NCBI GenBank assembly: GCA_003343625.1
Contig: QAKV01000018.1
Span: 1-60,430, forward strand
Source: Clostridiales bacterium
GTDB taxonomy: Bacteria > Bacillota > Clostridia > Lachnospirales > Lachnospiraceae
DNA: 60,430 nucleotides
Reading direction: 5' to 3'
The notes under the pieces were generated by a model. It was not told the DNA's origin, made no database searches, and saw only the letters and a list, made by a program, of their open reading frames with translations. A program made the translations under genes and the position numbers. Below, in pieces: positions 16,893 through 26,844 of the stretch. Numbering within the stretch: the first letter of the stretch is position 1; the number at the start of each line of letters is the position of its first letter.

Positions 16893-17291
16893 ATGAACAG
16901 AAGAGAACAGAGGGAGCAGATTTTTAAGTTGCTGTTCCGCATTGAGTTTAACGAAAAAGAAGAAATGCCCGAGCAGTGTGCTCTCTTTTTTGAGGACGAG
17001 GAAAATGCGGCCTCCGAAAGGGACATGGAGTACATTCGGGGAAAATATGAAAGGATTGCGGAGAAGCTGCCGGAAATTGACGGATTGATCAACGAAAAGG
17101 CGAAGGGGTGGAGCACGTCCAGGATGGGAAAGGTGGATCTGACGATCATTCGCCTCGCCGTATACGAAATCCGTTTTGACGAGGACGTGCCTCTCGGCGT
17201 GGCGATCAACGAGGCTGTTGAGCTCGCCAAGAAATTCGGGCAGGACGGGTCGGCCGGCTTCGTGAACGGCATTCTCGCGAAATTTGCCTGA
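16893..17291 (+). CDS. nusB: Transcription antitermination factor NusB
   Basis: An all-helical RNA-binding protein of 132 residues that, with NusE (ribosomal protein S10), binds boxA in rRNA antitermination. The family opening RREQREQIFKLLFRIEF and the C-terminal INEAVELAKKFGQDGSAGFV are visible. TAGGAGAACAG precedes the ATG. The next gene xseA follows after 12 bases. Confidence 0.95.
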   Translation: MNRREQREQIFKLLFRIEFNEKEEMPEQCALFFEDEENAASERDMEYIRGKYERIAEKLPEIDGLINEKAKGWSTSRMGKVDLTIIRLAVYEIRFDEDVPLGVAINEAVELAKKFGQDGSAGFVNGILAKFA

Positions 17292-17303
17292 TCGGGGAAA
17301 TCG

Positions 17304-18521
17304 ATGAAACACATCTATACTGTAGGCCAGGTAAACTCATATATCAAAAACATGTTTACCCAGGATTTTTTACTCCAGTCCATTCTGGTCAAAGGCGAAG
17401 TGAGCAATTGCAAATATCATTCTGCCGGGCACATTTATTTCACCCTGAAGGATGAACGCGGAGCGATTGCCTGCATGATGTTCGCCGGAAACCGGGGCGG
17501 GCTGAAATTTCATATGCAGGAAGGACAGCAGGTAGTGGTTTCCGGCAACGTAGGCGTATACGAACGGGACGGAAAGTATCAGCTCTATGCCAGGGAGATC
17601 ACATTGGACGGGGCGGGACTTCTCTATGAACGGTTCGAACAGCTCAAAAGGAAGCTCCGGGAACAGGGGCTGTTTGCGCCGGAGTACAAACGCCCCATCC
17701 CCAGGTTCATTCGCCGGCTGGGCGTGGTGACTGCTCCCACCGGAGCGGCCGTGCGGGATATCATGAACATCGCCGCCCGCCGGAATCCGTATGTGCAGAT
17801 CATTCTGTATCCCGCCATCGTCCAGGGGGATCAGGCTCCCGCCAGCATCGTAAACGGGATCCGGGCTCTGGAAGCGCTGGGCGTGGATGTGATGATCGTG
17901 GGTCGCGGAGGAGGTTCCATCGAGGATTTGTGGGCGTTCAACGAGGAGATCGTGGCGCAGGCCATTTTCGACTGCAGCGTTCCGGTGATCTCCGCAGTGG
18001 GACATGAGACGGATACCACCATCGCGGACTATGTGGCGGATCTGCGCGCTCCCACCCCTTCTGCAGCGGCGGAACTGGCGGTTTATGATTACGGCCTGCT
18101 GCAGGCACAGCTGGATGAGACGGGGGCGGGGCTGACCAGGAGGATGAAGCAGAAACTCGCCCTGCAGAGGATGCAGCTGGAGACCTGTAAAGTCCGATTG
18201 CAACATGTAAGCCCTCTGGGACAGATCAGGGAAAAGAGGACATGGCTTGCGCAGCTTGCTGACCGGCTGCAGAGGGGGATGGAAGACAGGATCGGCGACA
18301 GGCGCCATCAGGTTGCCCTGTGCGCGGAAAAGCTTAACGGGTTATCTCCGCTGCAGAAACTCAGCCAGGGTTTTTCCCATGTGGCGGACGAGACGGGCAG
18401 GACGGTGACGGATATCGGGGCGGTGAAAATCGGGGATCTGCTCACGATCCATGTGAAAAACGGGCGCATCACTGCGCAGGTAAAGGAAAAGGAATCTTGG
18501 CAATGGAAGAAAAAGAGCTGA
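17304..18521 (+). CDS. xseA: Exodeoxyribonuclease VII large subunit
   Basis: Degrades single-stranded DNA to oligonucleotides together with XseB. The 405-residue protein has an N-terminal OB-fold (YTVGQVNSYIKNMF, VKGEVSNCKYHSAGHIYFT) and the catalytic signature VGRGGGSIEDLWAFNEE followed by SAVGHETDTTIADYVADLRA. It overlaps xseB by 19 bases. Confidence 0.96.
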   Translation: MKHIYTVGQVNSYIKNMFTQDFLLQSILVKGEVSNCKYHSAGHIYFTLKDERGAIACMMFAGNRGGLKFHMQEGQQVVVSGNVGVYERDGKYQLYAREITLDGAGLLYERFEQLKRKLREQGLFAPEYKRPIPRFIRRLGVVTAPTGAAVRDIMNIAARRNPYVQIILYPAIVQGDQAPASIVNGIRALEALGVDVMIVGRGGGSIEDLWAFNEEIVAQAIFDCSVPVISAVGHETDTTIADYVADLRAPTPSAAAELAVYDYGLLQAQLDETGAGLTRRMKQKLALQRMQLETCKVRLQHVSPLGQIREKRTWLAQLADRLQRGMEDRIGDRRHQVALCAEKLNGLSPLQKLSQGFSHVADETGRTVTDIGAVKIGDLLTIHVKNGRITAQVKEKESWQWKKKS

Positions 18522-18712
18522 CTTTGGAAGAGGCGTTCGCCCGGCTGGAAGAGATCACCAGGCGGCTGGAGGATGAAAAAATTTCTCTGGAGGACTCCTT
18601 CGCGCAATATCAGAAGGGAATGCAGCTGTTAAAATACTGCAACGACAGCATCGATAAGGTGGAAAAAAAGGTGCTGGTGCTTAACGGGGAGGGAAAACTG
18701 GATGAGTTTTGA
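18503..18712 (+). CDS. xseB: Exodeoxyribonuclease VII small subunit
   Basis: A 69-residue helical hairpin protein (TLEEAFARLEEITRRLEDEK) that assembles on XseA to regulate the nuclease. It starts at ATG 18503, placed well behind AAGGAAAAGGAA; a TTG at 18497 is closer to that site. The start lies inside the end of xseA and the stop inside the start of the next gene, so all three are translationally coupled. Confidence 0.93.
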   Translation: MEEKELTLEEAFARLEEITRRLEDEKISLEDSFAQYQKGMQLLKYCNDSIDKVEKKVLVLNGEGKLDEF

Positions 18713-19640
18713 GGAATCGCTGGCCGGGAGGGTCTCGGAAGCCGAAGCGGTGCTGAAGCGGTATCTGCCGAAGGAAGCGGGATTTCAGAAAGAAGTTCTG
18801 GCGGCCATGAATTACAGCGCCCTGGCGGGCGGAAAACGGCTGCGTCCGGTGCTGATGAAGGAAACCTACCGGTTGTTCGGGGGAAGCGGGGATTTGGTAG
18901 AACCTTTTATGGCGGCGTTGGAAATGATACATAATTATTCTCTGGTGCACGACGATCTGCCTTCCATGGACAACGATGAATATCGCAGAGGCAGAAAGAC
19001 CACCTGGTACGTGTACGGAGAAGGTATGGCCGTTCTGGCGGGGGACGCGCTGCTGAACGCGGCATTCGAAACGGCGTCGTCGGCGTTCGATCTGCTCGAA
19101 CGGAACGAAAATGTGGGCGGGGATTCTGACCGGCTCGTTCGGTCTTACCGGGCCGTAGCGAAAGCCTTGAGCATTTTGGCACATAAGGCCGGCGCATATG
19201 GGATGATCGGAGGCCAGTGCGCGGATATCCGGGCGGAGGAGCTGCCTGCCGAGGAAGTGACAGAGGAGCTTCTGCTCTACATTCACCAGAACAAAACGGC
19301 GGCGCTGATGGAAGCGGCCATGATGATCGGAGCGGTGCTGGCGGGCGCAGAGGATGAGGAAACGGACAGGATCGAGGGCGTTGCCCGGCGCATCGGCATC
19401 GCCTTCCAGATTCAGGACGATATTCTGGATGTGACCAGTTCTCTGGAAGTCCTGGGAAAGCGGACAGGAAGCGACGAGAAAAACCATAAGGTGACCTATG
19501 TGAGTTTAAACGGGATCGAAAAATCCCAAAAGGACGTGGAGCGGCTGTCGCGAGAGGCGCTGGAGGCACTGCGCAGCTTCCGGGGGCGCAATGAATTTCT
19601 GGAACAGCTCGTGGAGTCTTTGATCAGCCGCAGGAAGTAA
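18702..19640 (+). CDS. ispA: Polyprenyl synthetase (farnesyl/geranylgeranyl diphosphate synthase)
   Basis: Condenses isopentenyl diphosphate with allylic diphosphates in isoprenoid synthesis. The 312-residue protein has the first Asp-rich motif DDLPSMDND (about 84-92), the second motif DDILD (about 239) and the GGKRLRP substrate loop (about 44). The product length cannot be read with certainty, but small bulky side chains are not conspicuous before the first motif, so a short-chain product is likely. Location before dxs fits the isoprenoid pathway. Confidence 0.93.
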   Translation: MSFEESLAGRVSEAEAVLKRYLPKEAGFQKEVLAAMNYSALAGGKRLRPVLMKETYRLFGGSGDLVEPFMAALEMIHNYSLVHDDLPSMDNDEYRRGRKTTWYVYGEGMAVLAGDALLNAAFETASSAFDLLERNENVGGDSDRLVRSYRAVAKALSILAHKAGAYGMIGGQCADIRAEELPAEEVTEELLLYIHQNKTAALMEAAMMIGAVLAGAEDEETDRIEGVARRIGIAFQIQDDILDVTSSLEVLGKRTGSDEKNHKVTYVSLNGIEKSQKDVERLSREALEALRSFRGRNEFLEQLVESLISRRK

Positions 19641-19658
19641 GGAAGAAGGGGGCAGCGT

Positions 19659-21521
19659 ATGCTTCTGGAACAGATACAGCAGACGAATGACATCAAAAAA
19701 ATTGATCCGAAAGATTATCCGCTTCTGGCGGAGGAAATCAGGAGGTTCCTGATCGAAAAGATCAGCGTTACCGGCGGCCATTTGGGATCCAACCTGGGCG
19801 CTGTGGAGCTGACCATGGCTTTGCACCTGGCCCTGAACCTCCCGGAAGACAAGATCGTATGGGATGTAGGGCATCAGTCCTATACCCATAAACTTCTGAC
19901 CGGAAGGCGGGAAGGGTTTGACACACTGCGCAAATACGGAGGAATGAGCGGCTTCCCGAAGCGCAAGGAGAGCGACTGCGACTGCTTCGACACAGGACAT
20001 AGCTCCACCTCCATTTCCGCGGGGCTCGGCCTGGTCAGGGCCAGGGATATTCAGGGCGGGGACAATACGGTGGTTTCCGTCATCGGGGATGGCGCCCTCA
20101 CCGGTGGCATGGCCTATGAAGCCCTGAACAATGCGGCCAGGATGGATACCAACTTCATCATCATCCTCAATGATAACAACATGTCCATATCGGAAAACGT
20201 GGGCGGCGTTTCCCGATATTTGAACAATATCCGAACCTCCAATGCCTATCTGGATATCAAAGACGGCATCTATGACGCGATCCGGGGCACCAGATACGGT
20301 GACGGCGTGGTGACCGGTGTACGCAGAGTGAAGAACAGCCTAAAACAGCTGGTCATTCCGGGAATGTGGTTTGAGGATATCGGGATCACCTATCTGGGGC
20401 CGGTGGACGGGCACGATGTCAACGGCCTGGTGCGGGTGATCCGGGAGGCAAAACGGCGAAGAAACTGCGTGCTGATCCACGTTCTGACCCAAAAAGGTAA
20501 GGGGTACGGCCCTGCGGAAAAACATCCCGCCAGGTTTCACGGAGCGGAGCCCTTTGATGTGGAGACGGGGATCCCCCTGAAAAAGAAGACGAAGGCCAAC
20601 TATACAGATGTATTTTCCACGGTTATGGTCAAATTGGCTGCGCGGCATCAGGACGTGGTGGCCATTACGGCGGCCATGCCGGACGGCACGGGATTGAAGC
20701 GGTTCAGAAGCCTGTATCCGGAGCGTTTCTTCGATGTGGGGATCGCGGAAGAACACGCGGTCACCTTTGCGGCCGGCCTGGCGGTAGGCGGGCTGCATCC
20801 GGTGGTGGCAATTTATTCCTCCTTCCTGCAAAGGGCTTACGACCAGATCCTGCACGACGTCTGCCTGCAGAATCTGCCCGTTATCTTCGCCATCGATCGG
20901 GCGGGGCTGGTGGGAAGCGACGGGGAGACTCATCAGGGGATCTTCGACCTCTCCTATCTTTCCTCCATTCCCAATATGCATATCATGGCGCCGAAAAACA
21001 AATGGGAGCTGTCCGATATGATCAAGTTCGCCTACGCCTTCAAGGGGCCTGTGGCGATACGCTATCCGAGAGGAGAAGCTTTTGACGGTCTCGCTCAAAT
21101 GCGCGCGCCCGTGGAGATGGGAAAAAGCGAGCTCCTGTATGAGGGGAAAAAAGTTGCACTGGTCGCGGTGGGAAGCATGGTGAAAACGGCGCTTGAAGTG
21201 AGGGAGAAACTGGCGGCAGAAGGGATCGAAGCAACTCTGGTCAACGCGCGCTTTGTCAAACCTATCGACGAAGATATGGTGTGCAGCCTGGATCGGGAGC
21301 ATGAGCTCCTGGTGACGATGGAGGAAAACGTGGCCAGCGGAGGATTCGGCGAAAAGGTGAGGGATTTCGCAGACAGCCGGAGGTTGTCCGTCCGCGTGCT
21401 GCCCATCACCATTCCGGACGAGTACGTGGAGCACGGAAATGTGGAGCTTTTGAAAAAGGAGATCGGCATCGATCCGGATACCGTTTTTGACAGAATCATG
21501 AAGGAACTGACGAGAGAATGA
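19659..21521 (+). CDS. dxs: 1-deoxy-D-xylulose-5-phosphate synthase
   Basis: Joins pyruvate and glyceraldehyde 3-phosphate with thiamine diphosphate, the first step of the non-mevalonate isoprenoid pathway. At 620 residues it is full length. Cofactor motifs are GDGALTGGMAYEALNNA (about 144) and the Glu-containing GIAEEHAVTFAAGLA (about 361); TGHSSTSISAGLG is also typical. GAAGAAGGGGG precedes the ATG; the stop overlaps tlyA (ATGA). Confidence 0.97.
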   Translation: MLLEQIQQTNDIKKIDPKDYPLLAEEIRRFLIEKISVTGGHLGSNLGAVELTMALHLALNLPEDKIVWDVGHQSYTHKLLTGRREGFDTLRKYGGMSGFPKRKESDCDCFDTGHSSTSISAGLGLVRARDIQGGDNTVVSVIGDGALTGGMAYEALNNAARMDTNFIIILNDNNMSISENVGGVSRYLNNIRTSNAYLDIKDGIYDAIRGTRYGDGVVTGVRRVKNSLKQLVIPGMWFEDIGITYLGPVDGHDVNGLVRVIREAKRRRNCVLIHVLTQKGKGYGPAEKHPARFHGAEPFDVETGIPLKKKTKANYTDVFSTVMVKLAARHQDVVAITAAMPDGTGLKRFRSLYPERFFDVGIAEEHAVTFAAGLAVGGLHPVVAIYSSFLQRAYDQILHDVCLQNLPVIFAIDRAGLVGSDGETHQGIFDLSYLSSIPNMHIMAPKNKWELSDMIKFAYAFKGPVAIRYPRGEAFDGLAQMRAPVEMGKSELLYEGKKVALVAVGSMVKTALEVREKLAAEGIEATLVNARFVKPIDEDMVCSLDREHELLVTMEENVASGGFGEKVRDFADSRRLSVRVLPITIPDEYVEHGNVELLKKEIGIDPDTVFDRIMKELTRE

Positions 21522-22405
21522 AGGAACGTTTGGATATACTGCTGGTGAAGCTGGGGCTCGCTCAATCCCGTGAAAAGGCGAAGGCCCTGATCATGGCCGG
21601 CGACGTGTTCGTGGACGGGCAGCGGGAGGACAAAGCGGGAACGCTGTTCGACGGGACCGGAGCGCGGATCGAGGTGCGCAGCGCCGGGCTTAAATATGTG
21701 AGCCGGGGCGGGCTGAAGTTGGAGAAGGCGATGGAATGCTTCCAGATCCGGCTGAACGGCAGGATTTGTATGGATATCGGCGCGTCCACGGGAGGATTTA
21801 CGGACTGTATGCTGCAAAACGGGGCGAAAAAAGTCTATTCCGTGGATGTCGGACACGGCCAGCTGGCGTGGAAGTTGCGTAACGACGAGAGAGTGGTCTG
21901 CATGGAAAAGACCAATTTCCGTTATATGAAACCGGAGGATATCGCGGATTTGCTGGACTTCGCCTCCGTCGATGTTTCCTTCATTTCCCTGACTAAAATC
22001 CTGCTCCCGGCCAGAAATCTGCTCTGCCCTGGCGGCGAGATGGTCTGCCTGATCAAACCCCAGTTCGAGGCGGGCAGGGAAAAGGTGGGCAAGAAAGGAG
22101 TCGTCAGGGATCCTTCGGTTCATCGGGAAGTGATCCGGAAGGTAATGGATTTTGCGGACCTGATGGGATTTTCGATCCTGGGACTGACCTGGTCTCCGGT
22201 GAAAGGGCCGGAAGGAAATATCGAATATCTGATCCACCTGCACAAGGAGGAAGCAGAAGATAAAGCGGTGCCAAAAGAAGAGCACAGCGCGTTGGAGCGG
22301 CTGGATGGGATCCTGAAGGGGGAAACGGGGATTTCCTGGCGGCAGGACATGTGGGAATTGACGGAATCGGCGGTTGAGCAGGCGCACAGTCAGCTTCAGG
22401 AGTGA
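21518..22405 (+). CDS. tlyA: TlyA family rRNA 2'-O-methyltransferase
   Basis: Predicted to methylate ribosomal RNA cytidines. The 295-residue protein has an N-terminal S4 RNA-binding domain (ERLDILLVKLGLAQSREKAK) and an FtsJ-like methyltransferase domain with SAM-binding MDIGASTGGFTDCML (about 85) and KPQFEAGREKVGKKG. The conserved order dxs-tlyA-nadK-argR-recN holds in many Firmicutes. Confidence 0.93.
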   Translation: MKERLDILLVKLGLAQSREKAKALIMAGDVFVDGQREDKAGTLFDGTGARIEVRSAGLKYVSRGGLKLEKAMECFQIRLNGRICMDIGASTGGFTDCMLQNGAKKVYSVDVGHGQLAWKLRNDERVVCMEKTNFRYMKPEDIADLLDFASVDVSFISLTKILLPARNLLCPGGEMVCLIKPQFEAGREKVGKKGVVRDPSVHREVIRKVMDFADLMGFSILGLTWSPVKGPEGNIEYLIHLHKEEAEDKAVPKEEHSALERLDGILKGETGISWRQDMWELTESAVEQAHSQLQE

Positions 22406-22408
22406 GGG

Positions 22409-23254
22409 ATGAAGCATTTTATAATCATTACGAACAGAGAAAAGGACCCTGAACTGGAAGTGACAAAACGGGTCGAAAGTTTTTTGATGCAGCGGGGATG
22501 TACCTGCAGTATCTATTCCGAAGAGCGTTCCAGCGGCCAGTGGATCCAAAAGCCGGCGGAGAGAAAGGCGTCGGGCATCCTCGTGCTGGGCGGGGACGGC
22601 ACGCTTCTGAAAGCCGCGGAGGGAGCTTCCTGCACGGGTATTCCGGTATTGGGCATCAATCTGGGAACCATGGGCTATCTGGCGGAGGTGGAACGTTCGA
22701 ACCTGGAGCAGGCCCTGGCCAAACTGGTGGAAGGGGACTATGTTGTGGAAGAGCGGATGATGCTTTCAGGCCAGGTTCTCAGGCAGGGGGAGGTGTTGGA
22801 AGATACCTGTGCCCTGAACGATATCACCATCACCCGAAACGGTCATCTTCAGATGCTCTTTTTCCAGATTTTCGTCAACGGGCGGCTGTTGAAAGAATAT
22901 CATGCGGACGGTATTATTCTGGCGACGCCTACCGGTTCCACCGGATATAACATGTCGGCGGGAGGGCCTATTGTGGAGCCGGGGGCGAAGCTGATTCTGC
23001 TGACTCCCATCTGCCCCCATACGCTGCAGACCAGGAGCGTGATCCTTCGGGCAGAAGATGAGATCGCCATCCGGGTGAAGGAGAGGGGCGGCAGAGAAAA
23101 GCAGGATATGGAGGCATGCTTTGACGGGAGCAAAAACCTCTCCCTGCGCCCGGGAGATGAAGTGCGCATCTCCAGAAGCCCCAGAGTGACGCCGATCATC
23201 AAATTGAGCGAGGCGAGCTTCCTGGAGGTGCTGCACAGGAAGCTGAGCGAGTAG
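22409..23254 (+). CDS. nadK: NAD kinase
   Basis: Makes NADP from NAD using ATP or polyphosphate. The 281-residue protein shows the GGDGTLLKAAEG motif (about 61), LGINLGTMGYLAEVE, the NDITITRNG segment and ATPTGSTGYNMSAGGPI (about 170). It starts three bases after the tlyA stop. Confidence 0.96.
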   Translation: MKHFIIITNREKDPELEVTKRVESFLMQRGCTCSIYSEERSSGQWIQKPAERKASGILVLGGDGTLLKAAEGASCTGIPVLGINLGTMGYLAEVERSNLEQALAKLVEGDYVVEERMMLSGQVLRQGEVLEDTCALNDITITRNGHLQMLFFQIFVNGRLLKEYHADGIILATPTGSTGYNMSAGGPIVEPGAKLILLTPICPHTLQTRSVILRAEDEIAIRVKERGGREKQDMEACFDGSKNLSLRPGDEVRISRSPRVTPIIKLSEASFLEVLHRKLSE

Positions 23255-23277
23255 AAAAACATAAGGGGAACCGAAAG

Positions 23278-23733
23278 ATGAAGCAGAACAGACATCAGAA
23301 AATCGCGGAGTTGATCGCAGAATATGAGATCGAGACCCAGGAGGAGCTGGCGGAGAAACTCAGAGAGGCGGGGTTCGCCGTCACCCAGGCGACCATTTCC
23401 CGGGACATTCGACAGATGAATCTCTCGAAGGTACCCACGGGAAGCGGCAGACAGAAATATGTGATTCTGCGGCCGGAAAACGGAGCGATGTCCGATAAAT
23501 ACATCCGGGTATTGAAAGATGCGTTTATTTCCATGGATATGGCGCAGAATATTCTGGTGATGCGGACGGTTTCCGGGATGGCGATGGCCGTGGCGGCCGC
23601 GTTGGATGCCATGCATTTCAAGGAGCTGGTCGGCTGCATCGCCGGAGATGATACCGTCATGATGGCTGTTCGTTCCGTAGAGGACACAAAGGTTCTGATG
23701 GGAAAGATCAGGGAACTGATCCACAGAGGATAA
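23278..23733 (+). CDS. argR: Arginine repressor ArgR/AhrC
   Basis: A 151-residue arginine-responsive repressor and activator. The N-terminal winged helix contains QATISRDIRQMNL, with the Ser-Arg pair that reads ARG boxes; the C-terminal domain has GCIAGDDTVMMAVRS, with the Asp pair that binds arginine. AAGGGGAACCGAAAG precedes the ATG. Confidence 0.95.
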   Translation: MKQNRHQKIAELIAEYEIETQEELAEKLREAGFAVTQATISRDIRQMNLSKVPTGSGRQKYVILRPENGAMSDKYIRVLKDAFISMDMAQNILVMRTVSGMAMAVAAALDAMHFKELVGCIAGDDTVMMAVRSVEDTKVLMGKIRELIHRG

Positions 23734-23744
23734 AGGAGCGGAAA

Positions 23745-25433
23745 GTGTTAGTAAGCTTGCATGTGAAAAACCTGGCTCTGATCCGGGAAACGGAAGTGGT
23801 GTTCGGCCCCGGACTGAACATTTTGACCGGAGAGACCGGGGCGGGAAAATCCATCATATTGGGCTCCATCGCGCTGGCGCTGGGCGCGAAAGCGGATCGG
23901 GAGATGATCCGAACCGGCGCGGAATCCGCGCTCATCGAACTGGATTTCGAAGTGCCGGCCGAAACGGAACGGGAACTGGAAAAACTGGAAGTTCCGGTGG
24001 AAGAGGGGCATGTGATCCTGCAGAGGAAGATCCTGCCCGGAAGAAGCGTCTGCCGCGTCAACGGGGAAACTGTGAATGCCAGGCTGCTGAAGCAGCTGGC
24101 GGGGATTCTGATCGATATTCACGGACAGCGCGACAGCCAGGTGCTGCTGCAGACGAAAAAGCATTTGGAAATTTTGGATAGCTATGCGGGCGAAGCGCTC
24201 CTTTTGAAGAAGGAGGAAATGAAAAAGGCCTGGAGAAAGCATGCGGACGTGGCGCGGGAAATCGGGGAGAATGCGCTGGACGAGCCGGCCAGAAAAAGGG
24301 AGCTTTCTCTGGTGCAATTCGAGTTGGATGAGATCGGGGCAGCGGCTCTGGCCGAAGGGGAGGACGAACGGCTGGAGCGGGATTACCGGCGGATGACCAA
24401 CAGCAGGCGAATTGCGGAGATATTGAATCTGGTCTATGCGCTGACCGGGGATTCGGACGGGCACGGGGCCGGAGAAAACGTAGGTCGGGCATTGCGGGAG
24501 CTGTCGGGAATCGTTTCCTTCGATGAAGGGCTGGAGGATTTTTATGGCCAGCTGGCCGAAGTGGACGGCCTGCTTTGCGACTTTAACCGAAGCGTGGCGG
24601 ACTATATGTCGGATCTGGAATTCGACCCGGAACAATTTCAGAATACGGAGGATCGCCTCAACGAGATCAACCGCCTGAAGGATAAGTACGGCAGAACCAT
24701 CGACGAAATCCGGGACTATGAGAGAAAGCGGCGGGAAGAAGCGGATCGACTGCTGCACCAGGAGGAATGGCTGGAGAAAAAGCGGCAGGAAGAGGCGAAA
24801 GCTGAAAGGGAAATGCAGGCTATCGCAGGAGAACTCACCGGGCTGCGGGAGGCGGCGGCGGAGCGGTTTTCGAAAAAGATGCAGGAGGCGCTTCAGGATC
24901 TGAGTTTTCTGCACGTGGAGTTTTCCGTTTCCCTGACCCGAAAGGAACGCTGCGGGGAAGACGGACAGGACGACGCTGTTTTCCTGATTTCCACCAATCC
25001 GGGAGAACCTTTAAAACCTCTCGCTTCGGTGGCCAGCGGAGGGGAACTCTCCAGAATTATGCTGGCCTTAAAGACGATTACGGCAGGACAGGAATCTGCG
25101 GGAACATTCATTTTTGACGAAATCGATGCCGGGATCAGCGGAAAAACCGCCTGGCAGGTCTCCAGAAAGCTGGGAATCCTGTCCGAAACTCACCAGATCA
25201 TCTGTATCACCCATCTGCCCCAGATTGCGGCGATGGCGGATCGCCATTTTTACATTGAAAAAAGTGCGGTGGGAGATTCCACGGCCACGACCATCCGGCA
25301 GCTTCAGGAAATCGACAGTTTACACGAACTGGCAAGACTTTCCGGCGCGCCGGATATCACGGAAGGCGCGCTGAAAAACGCCCGCGAAATGAAAGAATTG
25401 GCAGAGAAAAACCGACGAAAGGGAACATACTAA
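23745..25433 (+). CDS. recN: DNA repair protein RecN
   Basis: An SMC-like ATPase acting early in double-strand break repair. The 562-residue protein has Walker A GETGAGKS (about 29), a long central coiled coil, the signature ASVASGGELSRIML and Walker B FIFDEIDAGISG (about 457). It starts with GTG behind AAAGGAGCGG, twelve bases after argR. A strong terminator follows its stop. Confidence 0.96.
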   Translation: MLVSLHVKNLALIRETEVVFGPGLNILTGETGAGKSIILGSIALALGAKADREMIRTGAESALIELDFEVPAETERELEKLEVPVEEGHVILQRKILPGRSVCRVNGETVNARLLKQLAGILIDIHGQRDSQVLLQTKKHLEILDSYAGEALLLKKEEMKKAWRKHADVAREIGENALDEPARKRELSLVQFELDEIGAAALAEGEDERLERDYRRMTNSRRIAEILNLVYALTGDSDGHGAGENVGRALRELSGIVSFDEGLEDFYGQLAEVDGLLCDFNRSVADYMSDLEFDPEQFQNTEDRLNEINRLKDKYGRTIDEIRDYERKRREEADRLLHQEEWLEKKRQEEAKAEREMQAIAGELTGLREAAAERFSKKMQEALQDLSFLHVEFSVSLTRKERCGEDGQDDAVFLISTNPGEPLKPLASVASGGELSRIMLALKTITAGQESAGTFIFDEIDAGISGKTAWQVSRKLGILSETHQIICITHLPQIAAMADRHFYIEKSAVGDSTATTIRQLQEIDSLHELARLSGAPDITEGALKNAREMKELAEKNRRKGTY

Positions 25434-25458
25434 AGAGGACGTTGCAGTCCTCTTTTTT
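25434..25458 (+). terminator. Intrinsic terminator after recN
   Basis: AGAGGAC and GTCCTCT around a 6-base loop, followed by six Ts, starting at the recN stop. It ends the asp23-to-recN run of genes. Confidence 0.9.
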
Positions 25459-25468
25459 GTTTTGTGTA

Positions 25469-25489
25469 ACAGGAAATTTTGTTTCCTGT
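25469..25489. repeat. Palindromic element, AGGAAA family (copy 1)
   Basis: ACAGGAAATTTTGTTTCCTGT is an 8-bp inverted repeat directly behind the recN terminator, followed by CATATAAAAAGG. Related sequences lie behind the terminators near 30770, 41980 and 57953. Confidence 0.55.
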
Positions 25490-25527
25490 CATATAAAAAG
25501 GAGACCTCTATACGGAAAGGATGTGAA

Positions 25528-26844
25528 ATGGTGGGGAAAAAAAATACAGGAAAAAAACGGTTCTTGGTTCCTGCGTTGCTGGCCGCCCTCAGCCTGGCGG
25601 TTCTGGGCGGCTGGATTTGGTTTACATGGGAAAAAATCCCGACTTCCATCCGGATTAAAGCCGGCGTATCGCAGCGGCTTTCTCTGAATGTCCCGGTTAG
25701 CGGGGTGGTGTACCCGAACCCCAAAGAGCCGGGCCAGGAGGCGGTGCCCGCCGCTGGAATGCAGATGGAAGCGGTAAGCGAAACAGCGTCGCTGCAAGTG
25801 GATTTGAGCCGCCCGGTGACGATGGTAGCCAACCGGACTCAGAAGTATAAGATGGATATAAAGCTCTTCGGCGTCATTCCCTTCAAAACGGTGGACGTTC
25901 AGGTGATTCCGGACGAAATGCTGATCCCGTCCGGAGTGCCCATCGGCATCTATGTCAAAACGGACGGCGTAATGGTGATCGCGGAGGGGGATTTCGAGGG
26001 ATTGGATCATACGATAAAAGAGCCTGCCCGGCACTTGCTCATGGCGGGAGACTACATTCTGAAAGCGGACGGGGAGGAACTTACCTCCAAACAGCAGCTG
26101 ACGGAAAAAATTGCATCCGGCAGCGGGAAGGAGATGGTTCTGACCATCCGCAGGGACGGAGAGGTTTTCGACATCAAGGTAAAACCCCAGCAGGATACGG
26201 GAGGGGAATATAAGCTGGGTATCTGGATCCGGGACAACGCCCAGGGCGTGGGTACCATGACCTATCTGGAAGAGGATGCTTCTTTCGGCGCCCTTGGGCA
26301 TGGAATCAACGACACCGATACGGCGCTTTTGATGGACGTCAGGCAGGGGAGCCTGTACCGGACGAAGATCGTGGACATCAAAAAGGGACAGGACGGAGTG
26401 CCCGGAGAATTGACAGGAGTGATCGATTACAATATGGAAAACCGGATCGGAACGATCGAACAGAATTCTGTGGAGGGAATTTTTGGCACTCTGGAAGGAA
26501 ATCTTCCGGAAAGTTTCCTGGAAAAGGCGATGCCCATCGGCCTGAAGCAGGATGTCAGAATCGGAGAAGCCACTATCCTGTGCTGCGTGGATAACCAGGA
26601 TGTTCCCCGGGAATACGGAGTGGAGATTACGGCCGTACACCTGGATCATGATAACGTGAACCGGGGGCTGGAAATCAGGGTGACGGATCCGGAGCTGCTG
26701 GAACAAACCGGAGGCATCGTCCAGGGAATGTCCGGTTCCCCCATTCTTCAGGACGGAAAGATCATCGGCGCAGTCACTCACGTACTGGTGCAGGACCCGA
26801 CCAGGGGATATGGAATCTTCATCGAAAATATGCTGGAGCAATAG
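25528..26844 (+). CDS. spoIVB: SpoIVB serine peptidase (S55), sigma-K checkpoint signal
   Basis: Made in the forespore and secreted into the intermembrane space, it triggers pro-sigma-K processing in species that use that checkpoint. The 438-residue protein has one N-terminal membrane segment (LVPALLAALSLAVLGGWIWF), a PDZ region (about 120-215) and the S55 catalytic domain, with His in FGALGHGINDTD (about 257) and Ser in VQGMSGSPILQDG (about 404). The start at 25528 follows GGAAAGGATG; upstream in-frame codons fall in the palindromic repeat. Confidence 0.95.
   Translation: MVGKKNTGKKRFLVPALLAALSLAVLGGWIWFTWEKIPTSIRIKAGVSQRLSLNVPVSGVVYPNPKEPGQEAVPAAGMQMEAVSETASLQVDLSRPVTMVANRTQKYKMDIKLFGVIPFKTVDVQVIPDEMLIPSGVPIGIYVKTDGVMVIAEGDFEGLDHTIKEPARHLLMAGDYILKADGEELTSKQQLTEKIASGSGKEMVLTIRRDGEVFDIKVKPQQDTGGEYKLGIWIRDNAQGVGTMTYLEEDASFGALGHGINDTDTALLMDVRQGSLYRTKIVDIKKGQDGVPGELTGVIDYNMENRIGTIEQNSVEGIFGTLEGNLPESFLEKAMPIGLKQDVRIGEATILCCVDNQDVPREYGVEITAVHLDHDNVNRGLEIRVTDPELLEQTGGIVQGMSGSPILQDGKIIGAVTHVLVQDPTRGYGIFIENMLEQ

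Noticed and set aside
25489..26841. 450-codon open frame opposite spoIVB
   Set aside because: Same reasons; it covers spoIVB almost exactly and has no start signals.
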